Source: WQUF01 sp031549885 | GTDB lineage: Bacteria > Bacillota > Clostridia > Clostridiales > Clostridiaceae | Direction of reading: 5' to 3' | Assembly: GCA_031549885.1 (NCBI GenBank) | Contig: JAVBPD010000050.1 | Coordinates: 1 to 37,547, forward strand | DNA length: 37,547 nucleotides | Shown here: positions 24,230-32,122 of the stretch, piece by piece | Numbering within the stretch: position 1 is the stretch's first letter | Layout of the letters: each line of letters starts with the position of its first letter | Notes under the pieces: model-generated | What the model was told of the DNA's origin: nothing | The model's input: the letters and a program-made list of their open reading frames with translations, nothing else | The model's database searches: none | Made by a program: the position numbers and the translations under genes

Positions 24230-25039
24230 ATGCCAAAGGAAAAATTAAGATTAGATTTACTGTTGATTGAAAAGGGAATTTTTTCTTCAAGAGAAAAAGC
24301 TCGAGGAGCCATAATGGCTGGGAAAATATTTGTAAATGGGATTAAAATAGATAAATGTGGTACTTTAGTTAAAGATACAGATGATATAGTTTTTAAAGGA
24401 GAAAAGCTTCCCTATGTTTCAAGAGGTGGTTTAAAATTAGAAAAAGCAATAAGAGATTTTAACATTGACCTTTTAGATAAAGTATGCTTAGACATAGGAG
24501 CATCTACAGGCGGTTTTACTGATTGCATGCTTTTAAATGGAGCAAGAAAGGTATATGCGGTAGATGTAGGATATGGACAATTAGCATGGAGTTTAAGATG
24601 TGATCCAAGGGTTGTTGTTATGGAAAGGACAAACATAAGATATGTTAGCTTAAATGATTTTTTAGAAAAAGGTGATTTTGCTTCTATTGATGTGTCATTT
24701 ATATCTTTAAAAAAAGTAGTGCCTAAAGTTTTAGAAATTTTAAATGATGAATTTGAAATTGTAACTTTAGTAAAGCCGCAGTTTGAGGCGGGTAAAGGTG
24801 TTGTTTCAAAGAAAGGTGTAATAAAGGATAAGAAAATACATAAGGAAGTTTTAATTGATTATTATAGTTTTATAGAATCTTTAGGGCTTTATATAAAAAA
24901 TGTAGGTTTTTCTCCTATTAAAGGTCCTGAAGGTAATATAGAGTTTTTATTTCATATATGTAATAAAATAATAGAAAATAAAGATAAAAATTATATGCTT
25001 GATATAGTAGAGAAGGCACATGGTGAATTGAATGGATAA
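24230..25039 (+). CDS. tlyA: TlyA family rRNA (cytidine-2'-O)-methyltransferase
   Basis: The 269-residue protein has an N-terminal S4 RNA-binding domain (about 5-65; RLDLLLIEKGIFSSREKARGAIMAGKIFVNG) and an FtsJ-like SAM-dependent methyltransferase domain (CLDIGASTGGFTDCMLLNGARKVYAVDVGYGQLAWSLR; later DFASIDVSFISLKKVVPKVL). TlyA methylates ribosomal RNA cytidines and in mycobacteria affects capreomycin sensitivity. It lies in the conserved dxs-tlyA-nadK-argR-recN cluster and overlaps nadK by eight bases. No strong ribosome binding site precedes ATG 24230. Confidence 0.95.
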   Translation: MPKEKLRLDLLLIEKGIFSSREKARGAIMAGKIFVNGIKIDKCGTLVKDTDDIVFKGEKLPYVSRGGLKLEKAIRDFNIDLLDKVCLDIGASTGGFTDCMLLNGARKVYAVDVGYGQLAWSLRCDPRVVVMERTNIRYVSLNDFLEKGDFASIDVSFISLKKVVPKVLEILNDEFEIVTLVKPQFEAGKGVVSKKGVIKDKKIHKEVLIDYYSFIESLGLYIKNVGFSPIKGPEGNIEFLFHICNKIIENKDKNYMLDIVEKAHGELNG

Positions 25040-25880
25040 TATTGCTATAAATGTAAATACTTTTAAATTAGCGCACGATGAAGCATTAAAAGAAATAAAG
25101 AATACTATTTTTAAATTAAGTAAAACCACAAATGTATTTGTTTTTGAAGATGGAAAAAATATAGATTATAGTATTTTGAAAAAATGCAATTTAATAATAT
25201 CTTTAGGTGGAGATGGAACTTTGCTTGGAACTGTAAGGGATACTTTCTCTGAAAATATACCAGTTCTTGGAATAAATATAGGGAATTTAGGTTTTTTAAC
25301 AGCAGGGGAAATAAATGAAAATTTTGATATTTTAAGCAATGTTTTTAAAGGAAATTACAATATAGAAGAAAGAATGATGCTAGAATGTACAGTTAATGAT
25401 AATAATTTAAAGTATTATGCTTTAAATGATGTTGTAATTTCAAAGAATATATTATCTGGAATTGTAAAATATGGCATTGAAGTTGATGACAATCTATATA
25501 CAAATTTTTATGGTGATGGTGTAGTGGTTTCTACGTCTACTGGCTCAACAGCATATTCTCTATCAGCAGGAGGACCTATAGTGCTTCCTGATTTAGACAC
25601 TCTTTCTATAACTCCTATTTGTCCACACACAATTGGGCTTAGGACACTTATAACAAAAGGAAATTCGAAAATTAGAATAAGTACTGGTAATGTGTCAGAT
25701 GTTGTATATTTGACTATAGATGGGCAAATATCAATTGAAGTAAATTATCTTGATAAAATAATTATAGGGAAAGCTTGTAATTGTTGTAAATTGGTGAAAT
25801 TAACAAATCAAGATTATTTTAAAATATTGAGGAAGAAAATTACCTATCGAAGTAAAGAGGGCGATGTTTATGAAAATTAA
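25032..25880 (+). CDS. nadK: NAD kinase
   Basis: The 282-residue enzyme phosphorylates NAD+ to NADP+. It has the GGDGTLL ATP/NAD site (about 58-64), NLGFLTAGE, and the STGSTAYSLSAGGPIVLP segment (about 170-187), followed by the CPHTIGLRTLI region. Its ATG at 25032 overlaps the end of tlyA by eight bases and its end overlaps argR by 11 bases, so the genes are translationally coupled. Confidence 0.96.
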   Translation: MDNIAINVNTFKLAHDEALKEIKNTIFKLSKTTNVFVFEDGKNIDYSILKKCNLIISLGGDGTLLGTVRDTFSENIPVLGINIGNLGFLTAGEINENFDILSNVFKGNYNIEERMMLECTVNDNNLKYYALNDVVISKNILSGIVKYGIEVDDNLYTNFYGDGVVVSTSTGSTAYSLSAGGPIVLPDLDTLSITPICPHTIGLRTLITKGNSKIRISTGNVSDVVYLTIDGQISIEVNYLDKIIIGKACNCCKLVKLTNQDYFKILRKKITYRSKEGDVYEN

Positions 25881-26328
25881 CAGGTTAAATAAAATATTAG
25901 AGCTGATTTTAGAAAATGAAATTAACACTCAAGAAGAGCTTGCATCAATGCTTAAAATAGCAGGATTTGATGTGACTCAAGCCACGGTATCAAGGGATAT
26001 TAAAGAATTAAAACTTATAAAGATTTCAACAGGTAATGGAAATTATAAATATGCCACAATGGAAGATACTAAGGATAATGTATATGGAAATAAGATGATG
26101 GATTTATTTAAAAATTCAGTTTTAAATATAGAAAAAGTTCAGAATTTTATACTTGTAAAAACAACATCTGGAGCTGCTGCTGCTGCTGCTGAATTTATTG
26201 ATAATTGTGAGTTTAGCGGCATTGCAGGCACTATAGCTGGTGATGATACGATATTTATACTTACTAGAGAAGAAGAATATGCATCTATCATAATAAAAAA
26301 ATTATATGACATTACTAAAGGACAGTGA
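25870..26328 (+). CDS. argR: Arginine repressor ArgR/AhrC
   Basis: The 152-residue regulator has an N-terminal winged helix (INRLNKILELILENEINTQEELASMLKIAGFDVTQATVSRDIKELKLIK) and a C-terminal hexamerisation and arginine-binding domain containing TSGAAAAAAEFIDNCEF and IAGTIAGDDTIFILTR. Position before recN is standard in Firmicutes. The stretch of six alanines is encoded by six perfect GCT repeats (26173-26190). An ATG at 25864 exists but is only two bases from the AGAGGG ribosome binding site, so ATG 25870 is chosen. Overlaps nadK; recN starts five bases after its stop. Confidence 0.95.
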   Translation: MKINRLNKILELILENEINTQEELASMLKIAGFDVTQATVSRDIKELKLIKISTGNGNYKYATMEDTKDNVYGNKMMDLFKNSVLNIEKVQNFILVKTTSGAAAAAAEFIDNCEFSGIAGTIAGDDTIFILTREEEYASIIIKKLYDITKGQ

Positions 26329-26333
26329 TAAAA

Positions 26334-28019
26334 ATGCTTCAATTAAACATAAAAAATTTTGCATTAATTGAGAATTTATCTATAGATTTTTATGATGGAT
26401 TAAATATTTTTACAGGGGAAACAGGTGCTGGTAAATCAATATTAATTGATGCAATTTCGTATTTATTAGGAGCAAAATTTTCTAAAGATAATATTAGATA
26501 TGGTGAAAATAAAATAATTGTAGAAGGTGTTTTTTCAGCGTTTAAAGAAGAAACTAAAAATATTTTAAGAGAAAACGATATAGAGTTTGATGATAATTTA
26601 ATAATTTACAGGGAAACGTTTCAAAATGGAAAAAGCATAATTAAAGTAAATGGCAAGGCGATAATAGCTTCCATTTTGAAAAAGATAACTTCTACACTTA
26701 TAAATATCCATGGACAGCATGAAAATCAAAATTTACTTCAAGAATCAATGCATATTGAATATCTAGATTATTATGGGGAAAAGCAATATAAACATATATT
26801 AAATGAGTATAAAGATATATATGAAAGATATTTAACTGTAGAAGATGAGATCAATAGATTAATGAGTAAAATAGGAAAAAATGAGAATAAATTAGATTTT
26901 TTAAAGTTTCAGCTTGAAGAAATATCTAATGCAAATTTAAAAATAGGAGAAGAAGAAGAGCTTGAAAATAGATATAATACTTTATCAAATTCTGAAAAGA
27001 TAATGACAACTTTATCAAGTATAATAGGTCAAATAGACAGTGAAGAAGATGGATACAAAAGTATTTTACATTCAATTTTGTACATTGTAAAGGATTTAAA
27101 ATCCATAGATAAGTACATAAATGTAAAAGATATTGCAGATGATTTTGAAGATTTTTATTATTCTATTAAAGAACACAGCAATTCTTTAAAGGATATATTG
27201 GATAATACAAATTTTGATCAAGCTAAACTTGATGAAATTAATTCAAGGCTTTATGATTTAAATATTCTTAAAAAAAAATATGGAGACTCAATTGAAGAAA
27301 TTTTAGAATTTAAAAAAAATTTAGAAATTGAATATGATGAGCTTATTAATTTGGATTATTTAATTGAAGACAAAAAAAAGAAAAAGCAAAATTTATATAA
27401 AGGCCTTTTAGAAAAAGCAGAAATACTCCATAAAAATAGGGAAGAAGTTGCTAAAACTCTCGATGCTAAAATTATGGATGAATTGTCTTATATTGGAATG
27501 GAAAAGGCAAAATTTAAAGTCAATGTAATTAAAGATAAATTAAACGAAAGAGGATCTGATAAAGTAACATTTTTAATTTCTGCAAATCCTGGTGAGCCAT
27601 TAAAAAATTTAGATAAAGTTGCTTCAGGTGGAGAGCTTTCAAGAATTATGCTTGCTTTAAAAGCTATTTTTATAAATAAAGATGACATTCCTTCTGTAAT
27701 ATTTGATGAAATAGATACTGGTGTCAGCGGTAGAATTGCAGAGAGCATTGGTGAAAAATTATATAGTCTATCAAAAGGGCATCAAGTATTTTGTGTAACC
27801 CACCTTCCTCAAATTGCTTCTTTTTCAGATGTTCATTATAATATAAAAAAAGAAATTATAAATGATAAAACATTTACAAAAGTTTCAAAATTAAATGAGG
27901 AGGAAAAGATAAAAGAAATAGCAAGGATGATTTCTGGTGAAAATGTAACAGAAGCTGCAATCAATAATTCCAAGGAAATAATAAGATATGCATCTTGTAA
28001 AAAATTGAAATTTAATTAA
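26334..28019 (+). CDS. recN: DNA repair protein RecN
   Basis: The 561-residue SMC-like ATPase acts in double-strand break repair. The N-terminal Walker A is FTGETGAGKSILIDAISYLLGAKFS; the long middle is coiled coil (about 155-360); the C-terminal ABC signature is VASGGELSRIMLALKAIF and Walker B is VIFDEIDTGVSGRIAESIGEKL. A GTG at 26325 overlaps the argR stop, but ATG 26334 has AGGA at proper spacing. Last gene of the dxs-recN unit, followed by a terminator. Confidence 0.96.
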   Translation: MLQLNIKNFALIENLSIDFYDGLNIFTGETGAGKSILIDAISYLLGAKFSKDNIRYGENKIIVEGVFSAFKEETKNILRENDIEFDDNLIIYRETFQNGKSIIKVNGKAIIASILKKITSTLINIHGQHENQNLLQESMHIEYLDYYGEKQYKHILNEYKDIYERYLTVEDEINRLMSKIGKNENKLDFLKFQLEEISNANLKIGEEEELENRYNTLSNSEKIMTTLSSIIGQIDSEEDGYKSILHSILYIVKDLKSIDKYINVKDIADDFEDFYYSIKEHSNSLKDILDNTNFDQAKLDEINSRLYDLNILKKKYGDSIEEILEFKKNLEIEYDELINLDYLIEDKKKKKQNLYKGLLEKAEILHKNREEVAKTLDAKIMDELSYIGMEKAKFKVNVIKDKLNERGSDKVTFLISANPGEPLKNLDKVASGGELSRIMLALKAIFINKDDIPSVIFDEIDTGVSGRIAESIGEKLYSLSKGHQVFCVTHLPQIASFSDVHYNIKKEIINDKTFTKVSKLNEEEKIKEIARMISGENVTEAAINNSKEIIRYASCKKLKFN

Positions 28020-28051
28020 CATTGTAATAAAAATAAATAAATGGGAAGAAT

Positions 28052-28083
28052 AAAGTAGTATGATTATAATACTACTTTTTTTA
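28052..28083 (+). terminator. Rho-independent terminator of the dxs-recN unit
   Basis: AAAGTAGTAT (28052-28061) and ATACTACTTT (28069-28078) form a perfect 10-bp stem with a 7-base loop that runs into a T-tract. Confidence 0.88.
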
Positions 28084-28132
28084 GTTTAGCTTCTTAGAAA
28101 ATTTTTGAACAAAAGAAGGAGATGATCTTTTC

Positions 28133-29278
28133 ATGAGAAAAAATTTTTTTAAGGTCATTGTCAGCATAGCAGTAGCATTGATTTTAATGATCAGTTCTCA
28201 AATAGAAACAAAAGCAGAAAACGCATGGATAAAATCATTTACAAATTCAATAAATAAAGATATAAAATTAAATAATAATTTATATAATGATATAGAAATA
28301 GTAGTAAATAGTAAAATAAATAACGAATTAAATGATATTAAGCTAATTCCTCTTGGAATACCAGTAGGGCTTAAAATAAATACAAAAGGTGTACTTGTGG
28401 TAGCTATATCAGATATAACTTCTGTGGATAACCTTAAAATCAGCCCTGCAGTAAGAGCAGGCATTCAAATAGGCGATGTTATAACTCACGTGAATAACAT
28501 TGAGGTAAATACAGGAGAAGAATTAAGCTATTACGTAAATAATTCAAATGGAAAAAAGATTCAACTAACTTTAACTAGAAATAATAGGTCCATATATTTA
28601 GAGGTGACTCCTGTTCAGCATTTTAAAGATTTAAAATATAAAATTGGCCTTTGGGTTAGAGATTATACGGCAGGAGTTGGCATGATGACATTTGTTCAAA
28701 AAGATTCAAGGATATTTGGAGCTCTTGGTCATCCCATAACAGATGTGGACACTGATCAAATTATTGATGTTTTAAGAGGCGATGTGGTAAATGCATCAAT
28801 TGTAAATATAAGAAAAGGAAGCAAAGGAAATCCTGGAGAGTTAAAAGGACAATTTAAAGATGACAGTTTAGTGGGAAGAATAGATAAAAATTCTAAATTT
28901 GGCATATTTGGAATGGTATATAATGGCAGCGAAATTTTAAATAGAAAAGAATATCCTGTAGCTTTTAAAGATGAAATAGTTGAGGGGTCAGCTAAAATAA
29001 TATCTACAATAGATGGTGATACCCCTAAGGAATATTCAATTAATATTGAAAAGTTATTAAACCCTTTAGATAACTATGGAAAGAATATGTTGATAAAAAT
29101 TACAGATGAAGAACTTCTTAGCAAAACTGAAGGAATAGTACAGGGAATGAGTGGGAGTCCAATAATTCAGGATGGAAAAATTGTGGGCGCCGTAACCCAC
29201 GTTCTCCTAAACAAACCAGAAATTGGCTATGGAATTTATATTGAATCTATGCTAGTAGAAGCAGGAATAATTAAATAA
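28133..29278 (+). CDS. spoIVB: SpoIVB peptidase (sigma-K checkpoint signalling protease)
   Basis: The 381-residue serine peptidase has an N-terminal membrane anchor/signal (about 5-28), a PDZ domain (about 80-160; SPAVRAGIQIGDVITHVNNIEV) and an S55 catalytic domain with His200 (FGALGHPITDVD) and Ser342 in QGMSGSPIIQDGKIVGAVTHV. In Bacillus SpoIVB is secreted from the forespore and triggers pro-sigma-K processing. Many clostridia keep it although the sigma-K checkpoint differs. It lies directly before spo0A, the conserved order. Start ATG 28133 follows AAGGAGATGATC. Confidence 0.95.
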   Translation: MRKNFFKVIVSIAVALILMISSQIETKAENAWIKSFTNSINKDIKLNNNLYNDIEIVVNSKINNELNDIKLIPLGIPVGLKINTKGVLVVAISDITSVDNLKISPAVRAGIQIGDVITHVNNIEVNTGEELSYYVNNSNGKKIQLTLTRNNRSIYLEVTPVQHFKDLKYKIGLWVRDYTAGVGMMTFVQKDSRIFGALGHPITDVDTDQIIDVLRGDVVNASIVNIRKGSKGNPGELKGQFKDDSLVGRIDKNSKFGIFGMVYNGSEILNRKEYPVAFKDEIVEGSAKIISTIDGDTPKEYSINIEKLLNPLDNYGKNMLIKITDEELLSKTEGIVQGMSGSPIIQDGKIVGAVTHVLLNKPEIGYGIYIESMLVEAGIIK

Positions 29279-29341
29279 ACATATTTGCTAAAAAAATATT
29301 TACATTTAATCAGACTTGCAGTAATATTTTAATAGAGGATA

Positions 29342-29368
29342 GAAGGATTTAAAATGTTATTGTCGAAT
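29342..29368 (+). promoter_or_regulatory. Sigma-H-type promoter with overlapping Spo0A box, upstream of spo0A
   Basis: GAAGGATTT (29342-29350) fits the sigma-H -35 consensus RNAGGAWWW and GTCGAAT (29362-29368) fits the -10 RNNGAAT, 11 bases apart. The same -10 lies inside TTGTCGAAT (29360-29368), which contains the Spo0A box core TGTCGAA. This suggests stationary-phase induction and autoregulation. Confidence 0.65.
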
Positions 29369-29416
29369 AACTATAAAATGAGGTTTATATTTGGTATAGT
29401 TTTGGAGGGGAAATTC

Positions 29417-30244
29417 ATGAATGAAAATAAGATAACTGTAGTTATTGCGGATGATAATAAAGAATTTTGCAATATATTAAATGATTGTTTATTTAGTCAA
29501 AAAGAAATTGTAGTAGTTGGTATTGCTAAGGATGGAATTGAGGCAATTGAATTAATAAAAGAGAAAAAGCCTAATCTTGTTATTTTAGACATAATTATGC
29601 CACACCTTGATGGATTAGGTGTTTTAGAGAGATTATATAATATGGATATAAATCCCATGCCAAAAATTATAGTACTTTCAGCTGTAGGTCAAGACAAAAT
29701 AACTCAAAGAGTGATAAATATGGGTGCAGATTATTATGTTGTAAAACCATTTGATATGGATATTTTAACAAAAAGAATAAGAGAAATGTTTAATGTTGTT
29801 GAAGTAAATGACGATAAATCAATAAAATCCTCTATATTTACCCCTAGACTATTTCAAGAAAGATTTATCCAAAAATCATCCGAACCTGGGGATCTTGAAA
29901 CAGAAATTACAAGTATAATACACGAAATAGGAGTACCTGCACATATAAAAGGATATGTGTATATTAGAGAAGCCATAGGAATGGTTGTAAAGGACATGGA
30001 ATTATTATCTGCAGTTACTAAGGAGCTTTATCCTTCGATTGCGAAAAAGTATAATACCACAGCTAGTAGAGTAGAAAGAGCAATAAGGCATGCTATAGAA
30101 GTGGCATGGAGCAGAGGACAAGTAGATACTATTTACAAATTATTCGGATATACTATAAACAATAATAAAGGAAAGCCCACTAATTCCGAATTTATAGCGA
30201 TGGTGGCAGATAAACTTAGATTAAAGCAAAAAGGTGTAAGTTAA
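29417..30244 (+). CDS. spo0A: Master sporulation response regulator Spo0A
   Basis: The 275-residue protein has an N-terminal receiver domain (about 5-122) with acidic pocket ADD (11-13), phosphoacceptor Asp58 (LVILDIIMPHLDG) and the Lys in YYVVKPFD, and a C-terminal Spo0A DNA-binding domain (about 155-270) with TASRVERAIRHAIEVAWSRGQ and GKPTNSEFIAMVADKLRL. An upstream in-frame ATG at 29354 would start inside the promoter and is rejected; ATG 29417 follows TGGAGGGG. It controls entry into sporulation and, in clostridia, solventogenesis or toxin programmes. Confidence 0.97.
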   Translation: MNENKITVVIADDNKEFCNILNDCLFSQKEIVVVGIAKDGIEAIELIKEKKPNLVILDIIMPHLDGLGVLERLYNMDINPMPKIIVLSAVGQDKITQRVINMGADYYVVKPFDMDILTKRIREMFNVVEVNDDKSIKSSIFTPRLFQERFIQKSSEPGDLETEITSIIHEIGVPAHIKGYVYIREAIGMVVKDMELLSAVTKELYPSIAKKYNTTASRVERAIRHAIEVAWSRGQVDTIYKLFGYTINNNKGKPTNSEFIAMVADKLRLKQKGVS

Positions 30245-30272
30245 TTTACTATTTTAACAAATTTTATTTTGG

Positions 30273-30309
30273 AAATAACTTTCCTCTTTATTAAGAGGGG
30301 TTGTTTTAT
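30273..30309 (+). terminator. Rho-independent terminator of spo0A
   Basis: CCTCTT-TATT-AAGAGG forms a tight hairpin extended by AAATAAC/GTTGTTT and followed by TTTTATATAT. It starts 29 bases after the spo0A stop codon. Confidence 0.75.
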
Positions 30310-30378
30310 ATATATTCTCCCTTTTAAGTGTTCTTATTTTTTATATTATATTTTTATTTTTGAATTAGAAACAAAAAA

Positions 30379-30435
30379 GATGCAAATGTTGAGTTTGGCA
30401 TGAAACCAAATTTCAATAGCATCTATTTTTTTTTA
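30379..30435 (+). terminator. Second, stronger terminator-like hairpin in the spo0A-gcvT gap
   Basis: GATGC/GCATC, TTGA/TCAA and TTTGG/CCAAA make a long interrupted stem with a CATGAAA loop, followed by TATTTTTTTTTT; an A-run on the other side could make it work in both directions. The gap 30245-30611 (367 bases) holds this, the spo0A terminator, two palindromes and the gcv promoter. I see no glycine riboswitch in it. Confidence 0.65.
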
Positions 30436-30490
30436 TAAAAAAATGAGGATACTATTTTGTTTATAAGAGAAAACTTATTATATTAACGAA

Positions 30491-30527
30491 TTTAACTAGT
30501 TAAAAAAAATTTAATTAGTTAAAAAAA
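30491..30527. repeat. Tandem palindromic repeats upstream of the gcv promoter
   Basis: TTTAACTAGTTAAAAAAA (30491-30508) and TTTAATTAGTTAAAAAAA (30510-30527) differ at one position and start 19 bases apart. The first contains the perfect palindrome TTAACTAGTTAA. They end 9 bases before the -35 element, a suitable place for an activator or co-operative repressor. Confidence 0.55.
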
Positions 30528-30536
30528 TAATTATTA

Positions 30537-30565
30537 TTGAAAGTTAGCAAGTAATTAGCTATTAT
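30537..30565 (+). promoter_or_regulatory. Sigma-A promoter of the glycine cleavage operon
   Basis: TTGAAA (30537-30542) and TATTAT (30560-30565) are separated by 17 bases. The start codon of gcvT is 46 bases downstream, with AGGAGG at 30601-30606. Confidence 0.55.
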
Positions 30566-30611
30566 TAAGTATGTAATAATTATCGTTTACAATAATATGC
30601 AGGAGGTAGTA

Positions 30612-31718
30612 ATGGAAAATTTAAAGAAGACTGCTCTATATGATACCCATGTTAAATATGGTGGTAAAATTGTAGAGTATTCAGGCTGGCTTTTACCAGT
30701 GCAATATGAATCATTAAAAGCAGAACATGAAGCAGTTAGAAATAATGCTGGTTTATTTGATGTTTCCCATATGGGAGAAGTTAAAGTTGTAGGAGAAGAT
30801 GCTGAAAAATATCTGCAAAATTTATTGACAAATGACATATGCTCAATGAATGAGTTTCAAGTAATGTATACTTTTATGTGCTACGAAACCGGTGGCGTAG
30901 TCGATGATTTGTTAGTGTATAAGTATACTTCAACTGATTATTTATTAGTTATTAACGCAGCAAATATTGAAAAAGATTTTGATCATATGCTAGAAAAAAG
31001 TAAGAATTACAATGTGAATTTAACAAATATATCTAAGGATGTTTCAGAAGTTGCCATTCAAGGTCCTAAAGCTCAGGAAATACTTCAAAAATTAACATCA
31101 CAAGATTTAAATGATATTAAATTCTTTTATTTTAAGGATAAAGTTGATATAAAAGGTATACCATGCCTTGTATCGAGAACTGGTTATACTGGAGAAGATG
31201 GTTTTGAAATTTATCTTGAAAATGATAAGGTTTCAAAGGTGTGGGAAGATATAATGGAAGCTGGCAAGGAATATGGTTTAAAGCCTTGTGGATTAGGTGC
31301 TAGAGATACACTAAGATTTGAAGTATTATTGCCTTTATATGGAAATGAGCTTTCTAAAGATATAACTCCACTTGAAGCTGGGCTTGGATTTTTTGTAAAG
31401 CTTAGTAAAGAAGATTATATTGGAAGAAGTGTTCATAAAGAGCAAAAGGAAAATGGTTTAAGTAGAAAAATTGTAGCATTTGAAATGGTTGATAATGCCA
31501 TTCCAAGGCATGAATACGATGTATATAAAGGTGATAAAAAAATTGGATATGTTACAACTGGGTATTTGTCTCCTACATTAGGAAAGAAAATTGGCCTTGC
31601 GCTTTTAGACATAGCTTATACTGAAATAGGAGAAGAAATTGAAATATTAGTAAGAAATAAAAAATATAAAGCTAAAGTTATTAAAAAACAGTTTTATACT
31701 AAACAATATAAAAAATAA
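30612..31718 (+). CDS. gcvT: Glycine cleavage system T protein (aminomethyltransferase)
   Basis: The 368-residue protein transfers the methylene group from aminomethyl-lipoyl-GcvH to tetrahydrofolate, releasing ammonia. Typical segments: TALYDTHVKYGGKIVEYSGWLLPVQY, NAGLFDVSHMGEVKVVG, FTYCxx-like RTGYTGEDGFEIYLEND, and LKPCGLGARDTLRFEVLLPLYGNELS. First gene of gcvT-gcvH-gcvPA-gcvPB plus the candidate selenoprotein. An upstream ATG at 30597 overlaps the ribosome binding site AGGAGG, so ATG 30612 is chosen. Works with FolD, encoded in the same window, in one-carbon metabolism. Confidence 0.97.
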   Translation: MENLKKTALYDTHVKYGGKIVEYSGWLLPVQYESLKAEHEAVRNNAGLFDVSHMGEVKVVGEDAEKYLQNLLTNDICSMNEFQVMYTFMCYETGGVVDDLLVYKYTSTDYLLVINAANIEKDFDHMLEKSKNYNVNLTNISKDVSEVAIQGPKAQEILQKLTSQDLNDIKFFYFKDKVDIKGIPCLVSRTGYTGEDGFEIYLENDKVSKVWEDIMEAGKEYGLKPCGLGARDTLRFEVLLPLYGNELSKDITPLEAGLGFFVKLSKEDYIGRSVHKEQKENGLSRKIVAFEMVDNAIPRHEYDVYKGDKKIGYVTTGYLSPTLGKKIGLALLDIAYTEIGEEIEILVRNKKYKAKVIKKQFYTKQYKK

Positions 31719-31735
31719 ACAAGGAGTGTAGTTGT

Positions 31736-32119
31736 ATGAATACTTTAAAAGATTTATTATATTCAAATGATCATGAATGGGTAAAAGTAAATGGAAGTAA
31801 GGCTTATGTGGGAATTACTGATTTTGCACAACATAAAATGGGAGAAGTTGTTTTTTTAGATCTTCCAAATGTTGATGATGAATTAAATCAAGGAGATATT
31901 TTCACAGTAGTTGAGTCAGTTAAAGCTGCTTCTGATTGCATATTACCTATTTCAGGTAAAGTTTTAGAGGTAAATGAAGAATTATCAGACAAACCAGAAA
32001 ACATAAACAATGATCCATATGGAAGCTTTATATGTTTAATTGAAATGTCAGATGAGTCAGAGCTTAATAATTTGATGAGTGAAGAGGAATATGTTGAGTT
32101 TTGCAATAAGGAGGAATAA
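31736..32119 (+). CDS. gcvH: Glycine cleavage system H protein (lipoyl carrier)
   Basis: The 127-residue protein has the lipoylation site Lys63 in FTVVESVKAASDCILPISG, matching the position of the lipoyl Lys in characterised H proteins, and the N-terminal LLYSNDHEWVKVNGSKAYVGITDFAQHKMGEVVFLDLP. Its lipoyl arm shuttles the aminomethyl group between P, T and L proteins. It is preceded by AAGGAGTG and followed after three bases by gcvPA. The lipoamide dehydrogenase (L protein) and a lipoate ligase are not in the window. Confidence 0.97.
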   Translation: MNTLKDLLYSNDHEWVKVNGSKAYVGITDFAQHKMGEVVFLDLPNVDDELNQGDIFTVVESVKAASDCILPISGKVLEVNEELSDKPENINNDPYGSFICLIEMSDESELNNLMSEEEYVEFCNKEE

Positions 32120-32122
32120 CCT

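Noticed and set aside
29354..29416. Longer N-terminus of Spo0A
   Set aside because: The extra 21 codons start inside the predicted promoter and are absent from the family; ATG 29417 has TGGAGGGG.
30245..30611. Glycine riboswitch upstream of gcvT
   Set aside because: No tandem aptamer-like conserved GGAGAG-type segments were found, and the predicted leader is too short.
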